From positions 124,001 through 188,000 of the forward strand of contig NZ_PDJK01000001.1 of NCBI RefSeq assembly GCF_002564045.1: a DNA stretch of 64,000 nt, given 5' to 3'. Position numbers and translations under genes: made by a program. Source of the DNA: Amycolatopsis sulphurea. Lineage in GTDB: Bacteria; Actinomycetota; Actinomycetes; Mycobacteriales; Pseudonocardiaceae. Shown here in pieces: positions 8,878 through 18,028 of the stretch. Every line of letters begins with the position of its first letter. The stretch's first letter is position 1. The notes below the pieces were generated by a model. That model did not search any database and was not told the origin of the DNA. It saw only the letters and a program-made list of their open reading frames with translations.

Positions 8878-8893
8878 TCCGGTCTAGACCATT
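8878..8893. promoter_or_regulatory. dre-like operator 1 (DasR-responsive element)
   Basis: The 16-mer TCCGGTCTAGACCATT matches 13 of 16 positions of the known dre consensus ACTGGTCTAGACCAGT, including the full ten-base core GGTCTAGACC (8881-8890). It lies about 70 bases before the GntR gene on the minus strand and about 160 bases before the divergent EIIB gene. Confidence 0.7.
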
Positions 8894-8995
8894 GATCTGA
8901 TGGGGCAGGATGCTCCGCCGGACGAGCGGGTGTCAACCACCGTTATCCGTTCGTGTTCGCCGGGCCGGGGCGCGTCGCGCGGGCGGCGTAGTACT

Positions 8996-9011
8996 GGTGG
9001 TACACACCACT
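8996..9011. promoter_or_regulatory. dre-like operator 2
   Basis: The 16-mer GGTGGTACACACCACT has perfect GTGGT/ACCAC arms around a four-base spacer, the geometry of dre sites. It matches 12 of 16 positions of the variant AGTGGTCTAGACCACT. It lies 41 bases before the EIIB start, where binding would block transcription of the EIIB-EIIA pair. Confidence 0.6.
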
Positions 9012-9051
9012 GCTCCAGGTGGCGAACCGAACGGGATACAAGGAGGCCGCG

Positions 9052-9291
9052 ATGGCGGATGACAGGCCGGAGAAGATTCTCGCGGCGCTCGGTGGCGCGG
9101 AGAACCTCACCGAGATCGAAGGCTGCATCACGCGGCTTCGCTGCGAGGTGGACGACATGGGCCTGGTCGACGAGGCGGGCCTGAAGGCGGCCGGCGCGAT
9201 GGGCGTGGTGAAGATGGGCAGCACGGCGCTGCAGGTGATCGTCGGGCCGGAGGCGGACACCATCGCCAGTGACATCGAGGATCTGATGTGA
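9052..9291 (+). CDS. PTS EIIB component, glucose/N-acetylglucosamine family
   Basis: EIIB receives phosphate from EIIA on a cysteine and passes it to the sugar held by EIIC. The 79-residue protein is a free-standing domain with the phosphorylation motif EGCITRLR, active Cys25, followed by the conserved VDDMGLVDE and GAMGVVKMG blocks. The ATG at 9052 has a strong AAGGAGG five bases upstream; an in-frame start 33 bases earlier has none. It overlaps the EIIA gene by four bases and diverges from the GntR-EIIC-HPr operon across two dre-like sites, so the permease halves are probably co-regulated. Confidence 0.93.
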   Translation: MADDRPEKILAALGGAENLTEIEGCITRLRCEVDDMGLVDEAGLKAAGAMGVVKMGSTALQVIVGPEADTIASDIEDLM

Positions 9292-9743
9292 GCCTGCGGA
9301 TCCTGAGCCCGGTCGCGGGGGAGGTGGTCGCGCTCGGCGAGGTGCCGGACCCGGTCTTCGCCGAGGCGATGGTCGGCCCGGGCGTCGCGGTGCGCCCGTC
9401 CGGCGGGCGGGCGGACGCGGTCGCGCCGGTCGACGGCACGGTGGTGACCCTGCACCCGCATGCCTTCGTGGTGGCCACCGAGGACGGCCGGGCGGTGCTC
9501 GTGCACCTGGGCATCGACACGGTCAAGGAGAAGGGCGAGGGCTTCACCCTGCACGTGGCGAAGGGCGAAGCGGTGCGGGCCGGCCAGCCGGTCGTGGGCT
9601 GGGACCCGGAGGCCGTGGCGGCCAAGGGTTATTCGCCGATCGTGCCCGTGGTCGGCCTGGACGCCCCGGCCGACGTGCTGGCCGGTCTGGTGGCCGGCCG
9701 GCAGGTCGTCGCCGGCGCGGAGCTGTTCACCTGGAACGACTGA
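9288..9743 (+). CDS. crr: PTS EIIA component, glucose type (Crr-like)
   Basis: EIIA of the glucose family carries phosphate from HPr to EIIB. The 151-residue protein shows both active-site histidines: His58 in LHPHAFVV and the phosphorylated His73 in VHLGIDTV, followed by KGEGF and the C-terminal region. The GTG start overlaps the EIIB stop, so the pair is translationally coupled. A long perfect hairpin follows seven bases after the stop and separates it from the convergent Rieske gene. Confidence 0.94.
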   Translation: MSLRILSPVAGEVVALGEVPDPVFAEAMVGPGVAVRPSGGRADAVAPVDGTVVTLHPHAFVVATEDGRAVLVHLGIDTVKEKGEGFTLHVAKGEAVRAGQPVVGWDPEAVAAKGYSPIVPVVGLDAPADVLAGLVAGRQVVAGAELFTWND

Positions 9744-9749
9744 ACCCGG

Positions 9750-9786
9750 CCGCCCTTTGTGGACGGTGCGTGTCCACAAAGGGCGG
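9750..9786. terminator. Bidirectional hairpin terminator between convergent genes
   Basis: A perfect 15-bp stem (9750-9764 with 9772-9786) closes a 7-base loop. It contains an A/T-richer stretch, CTTTGTGG and its complement, in the stem. It lies between the ends of the EIIA gene and the minus-strand Rieske gene, so it can serve both. There is no long U-tract, as is common in actinobacteria. Confidence 0.85.
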
Positions 9787-9792
9787 TCCCGG

Positions 9793-10284
9793 TCAGGCCG
9801 TGACGACCCGGCCGTTGCTGATCTTCACGGCCACCTTGTGCAGCGGCTGGGTCGCCGGCCCCTGCTCGACCGCGCCGGTGAGCGCGTTGTACACGGAGCC
9901 GTGACAAGGACAGTGCGCCACGCCGTTCTCCGGCGGGTTGACGGTGCAGCCCTGATGCGTGCAGATCGCGCTGAAACAGGCGACCGTGCCCGCGGTCGGC
10001 TGCGCGACGAACACATCCTGCCCGTCCGGCGTTTTCGCGGCTTTCGCCTGCCCGACGGGCACTTCGGACAACGCGAGCACCTCGCCGCCCGCGGCCGGTG
10101 CCGTGGTGGGCGCGCTGGAGCCGCCGCCTCCGCTCCCACCGCCACAGGCGGCGAGCGCGACCGTGCCCACGGCCGCCCCGGCGACCGCGGCGCCGGCGGT
10201 GAGAACGGAACGGCGGGAATGCTGTTCGGCAGTCGTATCCGGAGTCATATCCGGGGCAACGGCCCCCGGCCCGTTCCGGTTCAT
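9793..10284 (-). CDS. Tat-exported Rieske [2Fe-2S] lipoprotein
   Basis: The 163-residue protein has a twin-arginine signal (SRRSVL, then a hydrophobic run) ending in a lipobox ALAAC, followed by a Gly/Ser/Pro-rich linker. A C-terminal Rieske domain has both cluster motifs, CTHQGC and CPCHGS. Such proteins are anchored outside the membrane and transfer electrons; the partner is unknown. I chose the ATG at 10284, with GGAAAG 4 bases upstream; an internal ATG at 10248 would still keep the Tat motif. It diverges from a small membrane-protein gene over 73 bases. Confidence 0.87.
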   Translation of the reverse strand: MNRNGPGAVAPDMTPDTTAEQHSRRSVLTAGAAVAGAAVGTVALAACGGGSGGGGSSAPTTAPAAGGEVLALSEVPVGQAKAAKTPDGQDVFVAQPTAGTVACFSAICTHQGCTVNPPENGVAHCPCHGSVYNALTGAVEQGPATQPLHKVAVKISNGRVVTA

Positions 10285-10357
10285 CGCACTTTCCGGTGAA
10301 CCGTTCCTTCCGTTCGCCCGTGTAAGCCGTGTCCCCCCTCGGCGGAAGGAGACGGCC

Positions 10358-10768
10358 ATGCTGGCTACCTGGATGCGCGCCCTCGGCGCCCTCGGCCTGG
10401 CAGGTTCGGCGGCGGTCCACTTCATCCTGTACTGGCACGGCGGCTACTCGGAGATCGCCGTGGTGGGTCCGTTGTTCCTGGTCAACGGCGTGGCCGGGGT
10501 GCTGATCGCGGTGGCCCTGCTGACCTGGCGGCACTGGCTACCGGCCTTCCTGACCCTCGGCTTCGGCGGCGTGACCCTGCTCGCCTACCTGCTTTCGGTG
10601 ACGGTGGGCTTCTACGGCGTGCACGACCAGTTCACCAGCCAGTACGAATACTGGGGCGTGATCACCGAGGCGGTGTGCGTTCTCTGCGGCCTGGTGCTGC
10701 TCGGGCAGGCGTTCCTCAGCCGCCGCACTCGTCGCCCCCGCGACCGGACGGTGCCGGTGGGCCGGTGA
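10358..10768 (+). CDS. Small four-helix membrane protein of unknown function
   Basis: The 136-residue protein has four hydrophobic segments (about 6-28, 35-58, 65-88 and 98-119) with short loops and a basic C-terminal tail rich in Arg. No catalytic or binding motif is visible; the fold could resemble small DoxX-like or other integral membrane proteins, but I do not recognise a family. The ATG at 10358 follows GGAAGGAG at a good distance. It is divergent from the Rieske lipoprotein gene and may share its promoter region, so a link to membrane electron transfer is possible but only inferred. Confidence 0.75.
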   Translation: MLATWMRALGALGLAGSAAVHFILYWHGGYSEIAVVGPLFLVNGVAGVLIAVALLTWRHWLPAFLTLGFGGVTLLAYLLSVTVGFYGVHDQFTSQYEYWGVITEAVCVLCGLVLLGQAFLSRRTRRPRDRTVPVGR

Positions 10769-11333
10769 CTTCGGTTTCCGGCTGTCTCCTGACGGGTTGC
10801 GTCTTTGTCTGGCGGGGTTGAGTCTTGCGCGGGTTGGTCGATGTCGCGTTCTCGTACTTGGTCGCCCGACTTCCTGCTGGATCGTCCGAACCGTCCGGTT
10901 GTCTCCCGGGAGCGCTTCTCGTCTCCGGGCGCCCGTACTGCCGGGCACTTCTCGGCGACCGACCGTCTCCTCGGCAATCGTCCCGCCTCTCCACGGGAAC
11001 CGTCTGACCTCTCCCGGATGTCGTCTCGCGCCTCTCTCATGCCGGAACCGGCCCGCGCCTCCCTTGCAACTGTCCCGCTTCTCCCGGGAACCGGCCCGCG
11101 TCTCCCCGGGAACCGTCCGGCCTCTTCCGGCAGTCGCCTCGCGCCTCTCGCGTGCCCGAACAGCCCCGCGCCTCCGGGAGCCCGAACAGCCCCCGCGCCT
11201 CCCCCGGAAACGCCCTCGCGATTCCCGCCCCACCGGCTCCGTCGAGTGAACCTCGCGGCGTGTCGCGCACGAGAGGGACCATCACTACGCCTGACGTTTG
11301 CGCAGCTCCCTGCCCCGCGGACACGCTGGTGGC
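10769..11333. other. Gene-free tract with pyrimidine-rich degenerate repeats
   Basis: I see no credible gene on either strand. From about 10890 to 11230 the plus strand is strongly C/T-rich and made of loosely repeated units of about 27-30 bases, with recurring pieces such as CTCCCGGGAACCG and GCGCCTC. Long open frames here encode only Arg/Pro/Ser-rich sequence and reflect composition. The tract leads into the prepilin peptidase gene. Confidence 0.6.
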
Positions 11334-12800
11334 ATGGTCCTCATGGCAGTACTCGCAGCCGTCGCGGTCACCCCCGTGCTGCTGCTGGCGGTGAAACGAG
11401 CCGGCGCCCCGATCTCCACCGCTCTTGCCCTCGCGATGGTGGCGGTCGCCGTCGCAATCCCCGCCGCCCTGGCCGAATCCGGCGCGCTCCCCGCCTGGTG
11501 GCTACCGGTGCCCTGGGTGGTCGCCGTACTAGGAGTCCCCTTGGCCCTGACCGACCTCCACTACCACCGACTACCCGACGTGTTGACCGGCCCCGCCTAC
11601 CCAGCCGTCGCGATCGCCCTGACCCTCGCCGCCCTGGACGGTGGCCCCCACCTTCTCCTCGCCGCCCTAACCGGCTGCCTCCTCTTCGGCGGCGCCCATC
11701 TGCTCGTACACCGACTCGCCCCGGGCGCCCTCGGCGCAGGCGACGTGAAACTCTCCGGCGCCCTGGGCGCGGTACTCGGTGCCCTCGGCGGTCCGGCCCC
11801 ACCCGCCGCCGCAGCATTAGCCGCCGCGGTCAGCACTATCGGCCTTGCCACAGCCCACCTCCGCAGACGCTTTCACCGCCCGCGAGCCCTCTCCTCACCC
11901 ACTCCACGCCCACCTGAGCACCGGCCGTCAACCCCCACGACCTCGAACGACCATCCGAACTCGCGCCCATCGCCCGATTCCCAGCCGTGGCCGCACCCCG
12001 TCTTGCCCTCTGCTCCGCCCCGACCGGATCACCCCCGCTCTTCCCCCGCCTTTGTCTCCCCGCCTCCTTCAACGGCCTCACCGACGCCAGGCGGCTCGCT
12101 CACATCCTCAGTCCCGTCCTCCTCGGTCCCGCCCACTCCAGCGGTCCCGGCGATCACCAAGGCCACTCTCGCCTCCGTAACCACTCCAACCTCAACGACT
12201 TCACTCGCCCCGGCAACCTCACTCAACCCGGCAACCTCACTCAACCCGGCAACCTCACTCAACCCGGCAACCTCACTCAACCCGGCAACCTCACTCAACC
12301 CGGCAACCTCACTCAACCCGGCAACCTCACTCAACCCGGCAACCTCACTCAACCCGGCAACCTCACTCAACCCGGCAACCTCACTCAACCCGGCAACCTC
12401 ACTCAACCCGGCAACCTCACTCAACCCAGCGGCCCGCTTTATCACATCTGCCCCAATAGTCACATCAGCCCCGGTCCCCGTAGGGACATCAGCCCCAGCA
12501 GCCACTTCACCCGTGGAGACTTCTTCCTCACCCAACCCGGCAAACGCTCCAGCCCCACCCGCCCCAACAACTCCACCTATTCCAGCAGTCCTATCAATCC
12601 CGCCAGCCCCACCATCCTCACCTGTCCCTCCAACCTTCCCGCCCCCACTCACCCCGTCCGCCGCACTCACCCACCGCCGCCTGCACCGACCCCAGCCCCG
12701 AGACGGCCCGCCGCGCCTGCTCGTCCCGCACGGGCCCGGCTTGATGCTGGCCACCTGGCTCTGCGCGGTGTTCCCGCTCCCTGGATCGGGGGTCGCCTGA
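11334..12800 (+). CDS. Prepilin peptidase (A24 family) with a large low-complexity insert
   Basis: A24 peptidases are membrane aspartate proteases that cut type IV prepilin leader peptides. The 488-residue product carries both catalytic Asp motifs, ALTDLHYHRLPD and GAGDVKLSG, within hydrophobic helices in its first 175 residues. An insert of about 270 residues follows, rich in Pro, Ser, Thr and Asn, including twelve PATSLN units. The last 30 residues (LLVPHGPGLMLATWLCAVF) look like the normal final helix of the family, so the insert interrupts the domain just before it. The start at 11334 was chosen for the hydrophobic N-terminus; 11343 is also possible. It sits upstream of aroC, as it often does in actinobacteria. 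Whether the enlarged protein is active is unclear. Confidence 0.82.
   Translation: MVLMAVLAAVAVTPVLLLAVKRAGAPISTALALAMVAVAVAIPAALAESGALPAWWLPVPWVVAVLGVPLALTDLHYHRLPDVLTGPAYPAVAIALTLAALDGGPHLLLAALTGCLLFGGAHLLVHRLAPGALGAGDVKLSGALGAVLGALGGPAPPAAAALAAAVSTIGLATAHLRRRFHRPRALSSPTPRPPEHRPSTPTTSNDHPNSRPSPDSQPWPHPVLPSAPPRPDHPRSSPAFVSPPPSTASPTPGGSLTSSVPSSSVPPTPAVPAITKATLASVTTPTSTTSLAPATSLNPATSLNPATSLNPATSLNPATSLNPATSLNPATSLNPATSLNPATSLNPATSLNPATSLNPATSLNPAARFITSAPIVTSAPVPVGTSAPAATSPVETSSSPNPANAPAPPAPTTPPIPAVLSIPPAPPSSPVPPTFPPPLTPSAALTHRRLHRPQPRDGPPRLLVPHGPGLMLATWLCAVFPLPGSGVA
12210..12425. repeat. Twelve perfect 18-bp tandem repeats
   Basis: The unit CCGGCAACCTCACTCAAC is repeated exactly twelve times (216 bp) with no visible substitution, inside the prepilin peptidase gene. 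Because 18 is a multiple of three and the unit has no stop, several frames stay open. The sense frame gives PATSLN. The perfect identity points to recent slippage or unequal exchange. Confidence 0.97.
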
Positions 12801-12849
12801 GGCCAGGGCCTCTGCCGGGGCCGCGGGTGGGCCGTGACAGGATTAGCCG

Positions 12850-14037
12850 GTGTTGCGCTGGATCACCGCAGGAGAATCGCACGGACCCGCTCTCGCCGCT
12901 GTGCTCGAGGGCATGCCCGCCGGGGTGGAGGTGACCACCTCCGACCTCACCGCGCAGCTCGCGCGGCGGCGGCTCGGGTTCGGCCGGAGCCCGCGGATGG
13001 GCTTCGAGACCGACCACGTGCAGTTCCTCGGCGGCGTCCGCCACGGCCGTACCCAGGGTGGCCCGATCGCCGTGCAGATCGAGAACGCCGAGTGGCCCAA
13101 GTGGGAAAAGGTGATGGCGGCCGATCCGGTCGACGAGGCCGAGCTGGCCGGCCTGGCCCGCAACGAGCCGCTCACCCGGCCCCGGCCGGGGCACGCGGAC
13201 CTGCCCGGCATGCAGAAGTACGGCTTCGCCGAGGCCCGGCCGGTACTGGAGCGAGCCAGTGCCCGTGAGACCGCCTCGCGGACCGCGCTCGGCACGGTGG
13301 CGCGCAACTTCCTCCGCCAGCTGCTGGGCGCCGAGGTGCTCAGTCACGTCGTCTCCATCGGCGGCGCGGACGTGCCCGCGGGGCCGTTGCCGCAGCCGGG
13401 TGACCTCGACGCGATCGACGAGAGCCCGGTGCGCGCCTTCTCCGCCGAGGGCACCGAGGCGATGGTGGCCGAGGTCGACGCGGTGCGGAAGGCGGGGGAC
13501 ACGGTCGGCGGCGTGATCGAGGTGCTCGTCTACGGCCTGCCGCCGGGGCTCGGCTCGCACGTGCACTGGGACCGGCGGCTCGACGCGCGGCTCGCGGGCG
13601 CGCTGATGGGCGTGCAGGCGATGAAAGGCGTCGAGGTCGGCGACGGTTTCACCACCGCCCGCCGGTGGGGGAGCCAGGCGCACGACGAGATCGACCGCGG
13701 CACCGGTCCGGTCGGCGTCACCCGGCGGTCGAACCGCGCGGGCGGGCTGGAGGGCGGCATCACCAATGGCGAGCCGCTGCGCGTGCGGGTCGCCATGAAG
13801 CCGATCTCCACCGTCCCCAAAGCACTGTCTACTGTGGACGTCACGACCGGTGAGCCGGCGGTGGCCATCCACCAGCGTTCCGACGTGTGCGCGGTGCCGC
13901 GGGCCGGGGTCGTGCTGGAATCCGTGGTCGCGCTGGTCGTCGCGGACGCCGCGGTGGAGAAGTTCGGCGGTGACTCGCTGGCCGAGACCCGGCGCAATGC
14001 GCAGGCGTACCTGACCGCGCTCGAGGAGCGCTGGTGA
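12850..14037 (+). CDS. aroC: Chorismate synthase
   Basis: AroC converts 5-enolpyruvylshikimate-3-phosphate to chorismate using reduced FMN. The 395-residue protein begins [14 protein letters not shown], the first family signature, and has the [17 protein letters not shown] block and the later [13 protein letters not shown] segment, all in order and at normal length. The GTG at 12850 begins directly at the conserved N-terminus. The stop overlaps the aroK start (GTGA), and aroB and aroQ follow on the same strand, forming the chorismate gene group. Confidence 0.97.
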   Translation: MLRWITAGESHGPALAAVLEGMPAGVEVTTSDLTAQLARRRLGFGRSPRMGFETDHVQFLGGVRHGRTQGGPIAVQIENAEWPKWEKVMAADPVDEAELAGLARNEPLTRPRPGHADLPGMQKYGFAEARPVLERASARETASRTALGTVARNFLRQLLGAEVLSHVVSIGGADVPAGPLPQPGDLDAIDESPVRAFSAEGTEAMVAEVDAVRKAGDTVGGVIEVLVYGLPPGLGSHVHWDRRLDARLAGALMGVQAMKGVEVGDGFTTARRWGSQAHDEIDRGTGPVGVTRRSNRAGGLEGGITNGEPLRVRVAMKPISTVPKALSTVDVTTGEPAVAIHQRSDVCAVPRAGVVLESVVALVVADAAVEKFGGDSLAETRRNAQAYLTALEERW

Positions 14038-14558
14038 GCCCGCGCGCGGTGGTGGTCGGGCCGCCGGGATCGGGTAAGAGCACGGTCGGCCCGATGCTGG
14101 CCGCCGCGCTGGACGTGCCCTTCCGCGACAGTGACGACGACATCGTCGCCCGCACGGGCCGCCCGATCGCGGACATCTTCGCCGAGGACGGCGAACCGGC
14201 CTTCCGCGCGCTGGAAGAGGAAGTCGTCGCCACCGGGCTCGAGGAGCACGACGGCGTGCTCTCCCTCGGCGGCGGCGCCCCGCTCGCTCCCGGCACCCGC
14301 GCCCGCCTCGCGCAGCACACGGTGGTGTTCCTGAACGTCGGCCTCGCCGCCGGGGTGCAGCGGACCGGTCTCTCGACCGCGCGCCCGCTGCTGGCCGGAG
14401 TGAACCCGCGCGCCACGTTCAAGACACTGCTGGACGCTCGCCTGCCGGTGTACCGCGAAGTGGCGACTGTCGAGATCGAGACCGACCACCGTTCCCCGGA
14501 CGAGGTCGTGGCCGCCGTACTTGCCGCGCTCAAGCCCGGCCAGGTCCGGCAGCAGTAG
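14034..14558 (+). CDS. aroK: Shikimate kinase
   Basis: AroK phosphorylates shikimate at the 3-hydroxyl with ATP. The 174-residue protein has the P-loop GPPGSGKST near residue 8-16, the shikimate-binding [11 protein letters not shown] motif, FRALEEEVV and the GGGAPL loop. It starts with a GTG overlapping the aroC stop, so it is translationally coupled. A gene-free stretch of 746 bases separates it from aroB, longer than usual for this cluster. Confidence 0.96.
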   Translation: MSPRAVVVGPPGSGKSTVGPMLAAALDVPFRDSDDDIVARTGRPIADIFAEDGEPAFRALEEEVVATGLEEHDGVLSLGGGAPLAPGTRARLAQHTVVFLNVGLAAGVQRTGLSTARPLLAGVNPRATFKTLLDARLPVYREVATVEIETDHRSPDEVVAAVLAALKPGQVRQQ

Positions 14559-16417
<1,859 letters not shown>

Positions 16418-16651
16418 CCGTCTCGCCGGGCTCCACGCGCGGCCGGCGGCGGTGCCCACGGGCTCGGCGGCATGGAGCCGTGCCCAACGATTCGCAGGGT
16501 GCGCGTACGGCCGAGGTTCGCGACGTGAGTGCGTCGCTGTGGAGGCAGCCGTGTCCGAGCGAAGCGAACGTGCGGTGGCAGACGCAGCAGCAGAGAAGGT
16601 TCCGAGGATGTACCCGACGGCAGCGGTCGCGGGCAAGGGGAGCGTGATGTC

Positions 16652-17083
16652 GTGAAGGTCTTCGTGTTCAACGGGCCCAATCTCGGGCGGCTCGGCAGCC
16701 GCGAGCCGGGTGTCTACGGTTCGGGCAGCCACGCTGATCTCGTGCGGCTGTGCGAGACCACCGCCGCCGAGCTGGGGATCGAGGTCGAGGTCCGGCAGAC
16801 CGACCACGAGGGGGAGCTGGTCGGCTGGCTGCACGAAGCGGCCGACGCGGGCTCGCCCGTGGTGCTGAACGCGGCGGCCTGGACGCATTACTCGATCGCC
16901 GTGCGTGATGCGGCTGCGCAGCTGAGCGCTCCGTTCATCGAGCTGCACATCAGCAATGTGCACCGGCGGGAGGAATTCCGGCACCACAGCGTGCTTTCGG
17001 ACCTCGCCACCGGGGTCATCGCGGGGCTCGGCACGGACGGGTACGCGCTCGCGCTCCGCTGGCTCGCGGCACACGGGTCGTGA
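16652..17083 (+). CDS. aroQ: 3-dehydroquinate dehydratase, type II
   Basis: AroQ dehydrates 3-dehydroquinate to 3-dehydroshikimate. The 143-residue protein has the type II features: [18 protein letters not shown] with the active-site Tyr, the NAAAWTHYS motif, and the catalytic-His segment [14 protein letters not shown]. The LGRLG form is the one seen in actinobacteria. The GTG at 16652 begins exactly at the conserved strand and follows AAGGGGA by about 9 bases. The preceding 234 bases hold no convincing gene. Its stop overlaps the next gene (GTGA). Confidence 0.95.
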   Translation: MKVFVFNGPNLGRLGSREPGVYGSGSHADLVRLCETTAAELGIEVEVRQTDHEGELVGWLHEAADAGSPVVLNAAAWTHYSIAVRDAAAQLSAPFIELHISNVHRREEFRHHSVLSDLATGVIAGLGTDGYALALRWLAAHGS

Positions 17084-17979
17084 CTTCGGCACCGGAGCTG
17101 GCGACCGGCCGGCTCCGGCTGCGCCCCCTCGCCGCGGCCGATGGTGACGCGGTGGTCGCGCTGTTCGCCGATCCCGCGATGAGCCGGTACTTCGCCGCCG
17201 ACTTCTCCGATCCGAGCCAGGCACGCGCGCTCGTGACCGACCGCGTGGCCGCCGCTCTCCCGCCCGGGTACGGGCATTGGGCGGTCGAGCACGCCGGTGC
17301 GCTGATCGGCGTGGCGAGCCTGCGCCGGTCGAGCACGCTGCCCGGTCACGTCGCCGAGATCGGCTATTCCGTCGCAATGAAGCACGCGGGCCACGGATTC
17401 GCCACCGAAGCGGTCACCGCGATACTCGATCACGCGTACGGTGTTCTCGGGTTGCCCGCCGTGTTCGCGCTCGTGCACGAGGACAACGCGGCCAGTCTCG
17501 CGGTCGTGGCGCACACCGGGTTCCTCGACGTCGGCGTCCGGGAGGCCTTCGGCGCGACGCACCGGGTGCTGGTCGCGCTGCCGTCCCGGCGCGGGCGGCT
17601 GCATCACGTCGAGCTGTGGGTACCGGAGCTGTCGCGCGCCGAGCGGAGCTGGGGCTGGCTGCTCGGCGGGCTCGGCTGGCGGGAGTTCCAGCGCTGGTCC
17701 GCAGGAGTCAGCTGGCGGCTCGGTGACACCTACCTGGTGGTCGAACAGTCCCCGGCGGCCACCGGACCGGATCACGAACGCACCCGGCCGGGGCTGAACC
17801 ATCTCGCCCTGCACACGGGCTGCCGCGCGGACGTGGACCGGCTCGCGCGCGGCGGGTCCGGCTGGCGGCCGTTGTTCGCCGACCGCTACCCGCGGGCCGG
17901 CGGGCCGGAGCACTACGCGGCCTACCTGGAGAACGAGGACGGGTTCGAGGTCGAACTGGTCGCGACAGACACCTCATGA
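17080..17979 (+). CDS. GNAT acetyltransferase fused to a glyoxalase/VOC domain
   Basis: The 299-residue protein combines two domains. Residues 1 to about 168 are a RimJ/RimL-type GNAT acetyltransferase (TGRLRLRPL start, [19 protein letters not shown] for acetyl-CoA binding, then [13 protein letters not shown]). Residues about 170-299 form a vicinal-oxygen-chelate domain starting [11 protein letters not shown], with a second half NHLALHTG and a final [11 protein letters not shown]. The VOC metal-ligand positions appear to be His, Glu, His and Glu. The substrate is unknown; the pairing suggests modification and sensing or sequestration of a small molecule. It overlaps aroQ by four bases and so is transcribed with the aromatic cluster. 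Confidence 0.83.
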   Translation: MTSAPELATGRLRLRPLAAADGDAVVALFADPAMSRYFAADFSDPSQARALVTDRVAAALPPGYGHWAVEHAGALIGVASLRRSSTLPGHVAEIGYSVAMKHAGHGFATEAVTAILDHAYGVLGLPAVFALVHEDNAASLAVVAHTGFLDVGVREAFGATHRVLVALPSRRGRLHHVELWVPELSRAERSWGWLLGGLGWREFQRWSAGVSWRLGDTYLVVEQSPAATGPDHERTRPGLNHLALHTGCRADVDRLARGGSGWRPLFADRYPRAGGPEHYAAYLENEDGFEVELVATDTS

Positions 17980-18014
17980 CCAGGTTGATGTCACCCGAGT
18001 GGTGGGTCGCTCGC

Positions 18015-18020
18015 TACACT
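18015..18020 (+). promoter_or_regulatory. -10 hexamer for a leaderless lipoprotein transcript
   Basis: TACACT stands 8 bases before the GTG at 18029 with no Shine-Dalgarno sequence, the geometry of actinobacterial leaderless promoters. No convincing -35 is seen at the standard distance. Confidence 0.5.
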
Positions 18021-18028
18021 CTGCGATC

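Noticed and set aside
10538..11233. Minus-strand frame of about 230 codons in the repeat tract
   Set aside because: Composed of Arg/Gly/Ser/Glu low-complexity sequence from the degenerate repeat; no start signal or homologous domain is visible.
12210..12425. CRISPR-like array
   Set aside because: The units are directly adjacent 18-mers without spacers, inside a coding frame, and no cas gene is near.
16452..16655. 67-codon frame ending on the aroQ start
   Set aside because: The stop overlap is suggestive, but the product is low-complexity, lacks a ribosome-binding site and has no recognisable motif.
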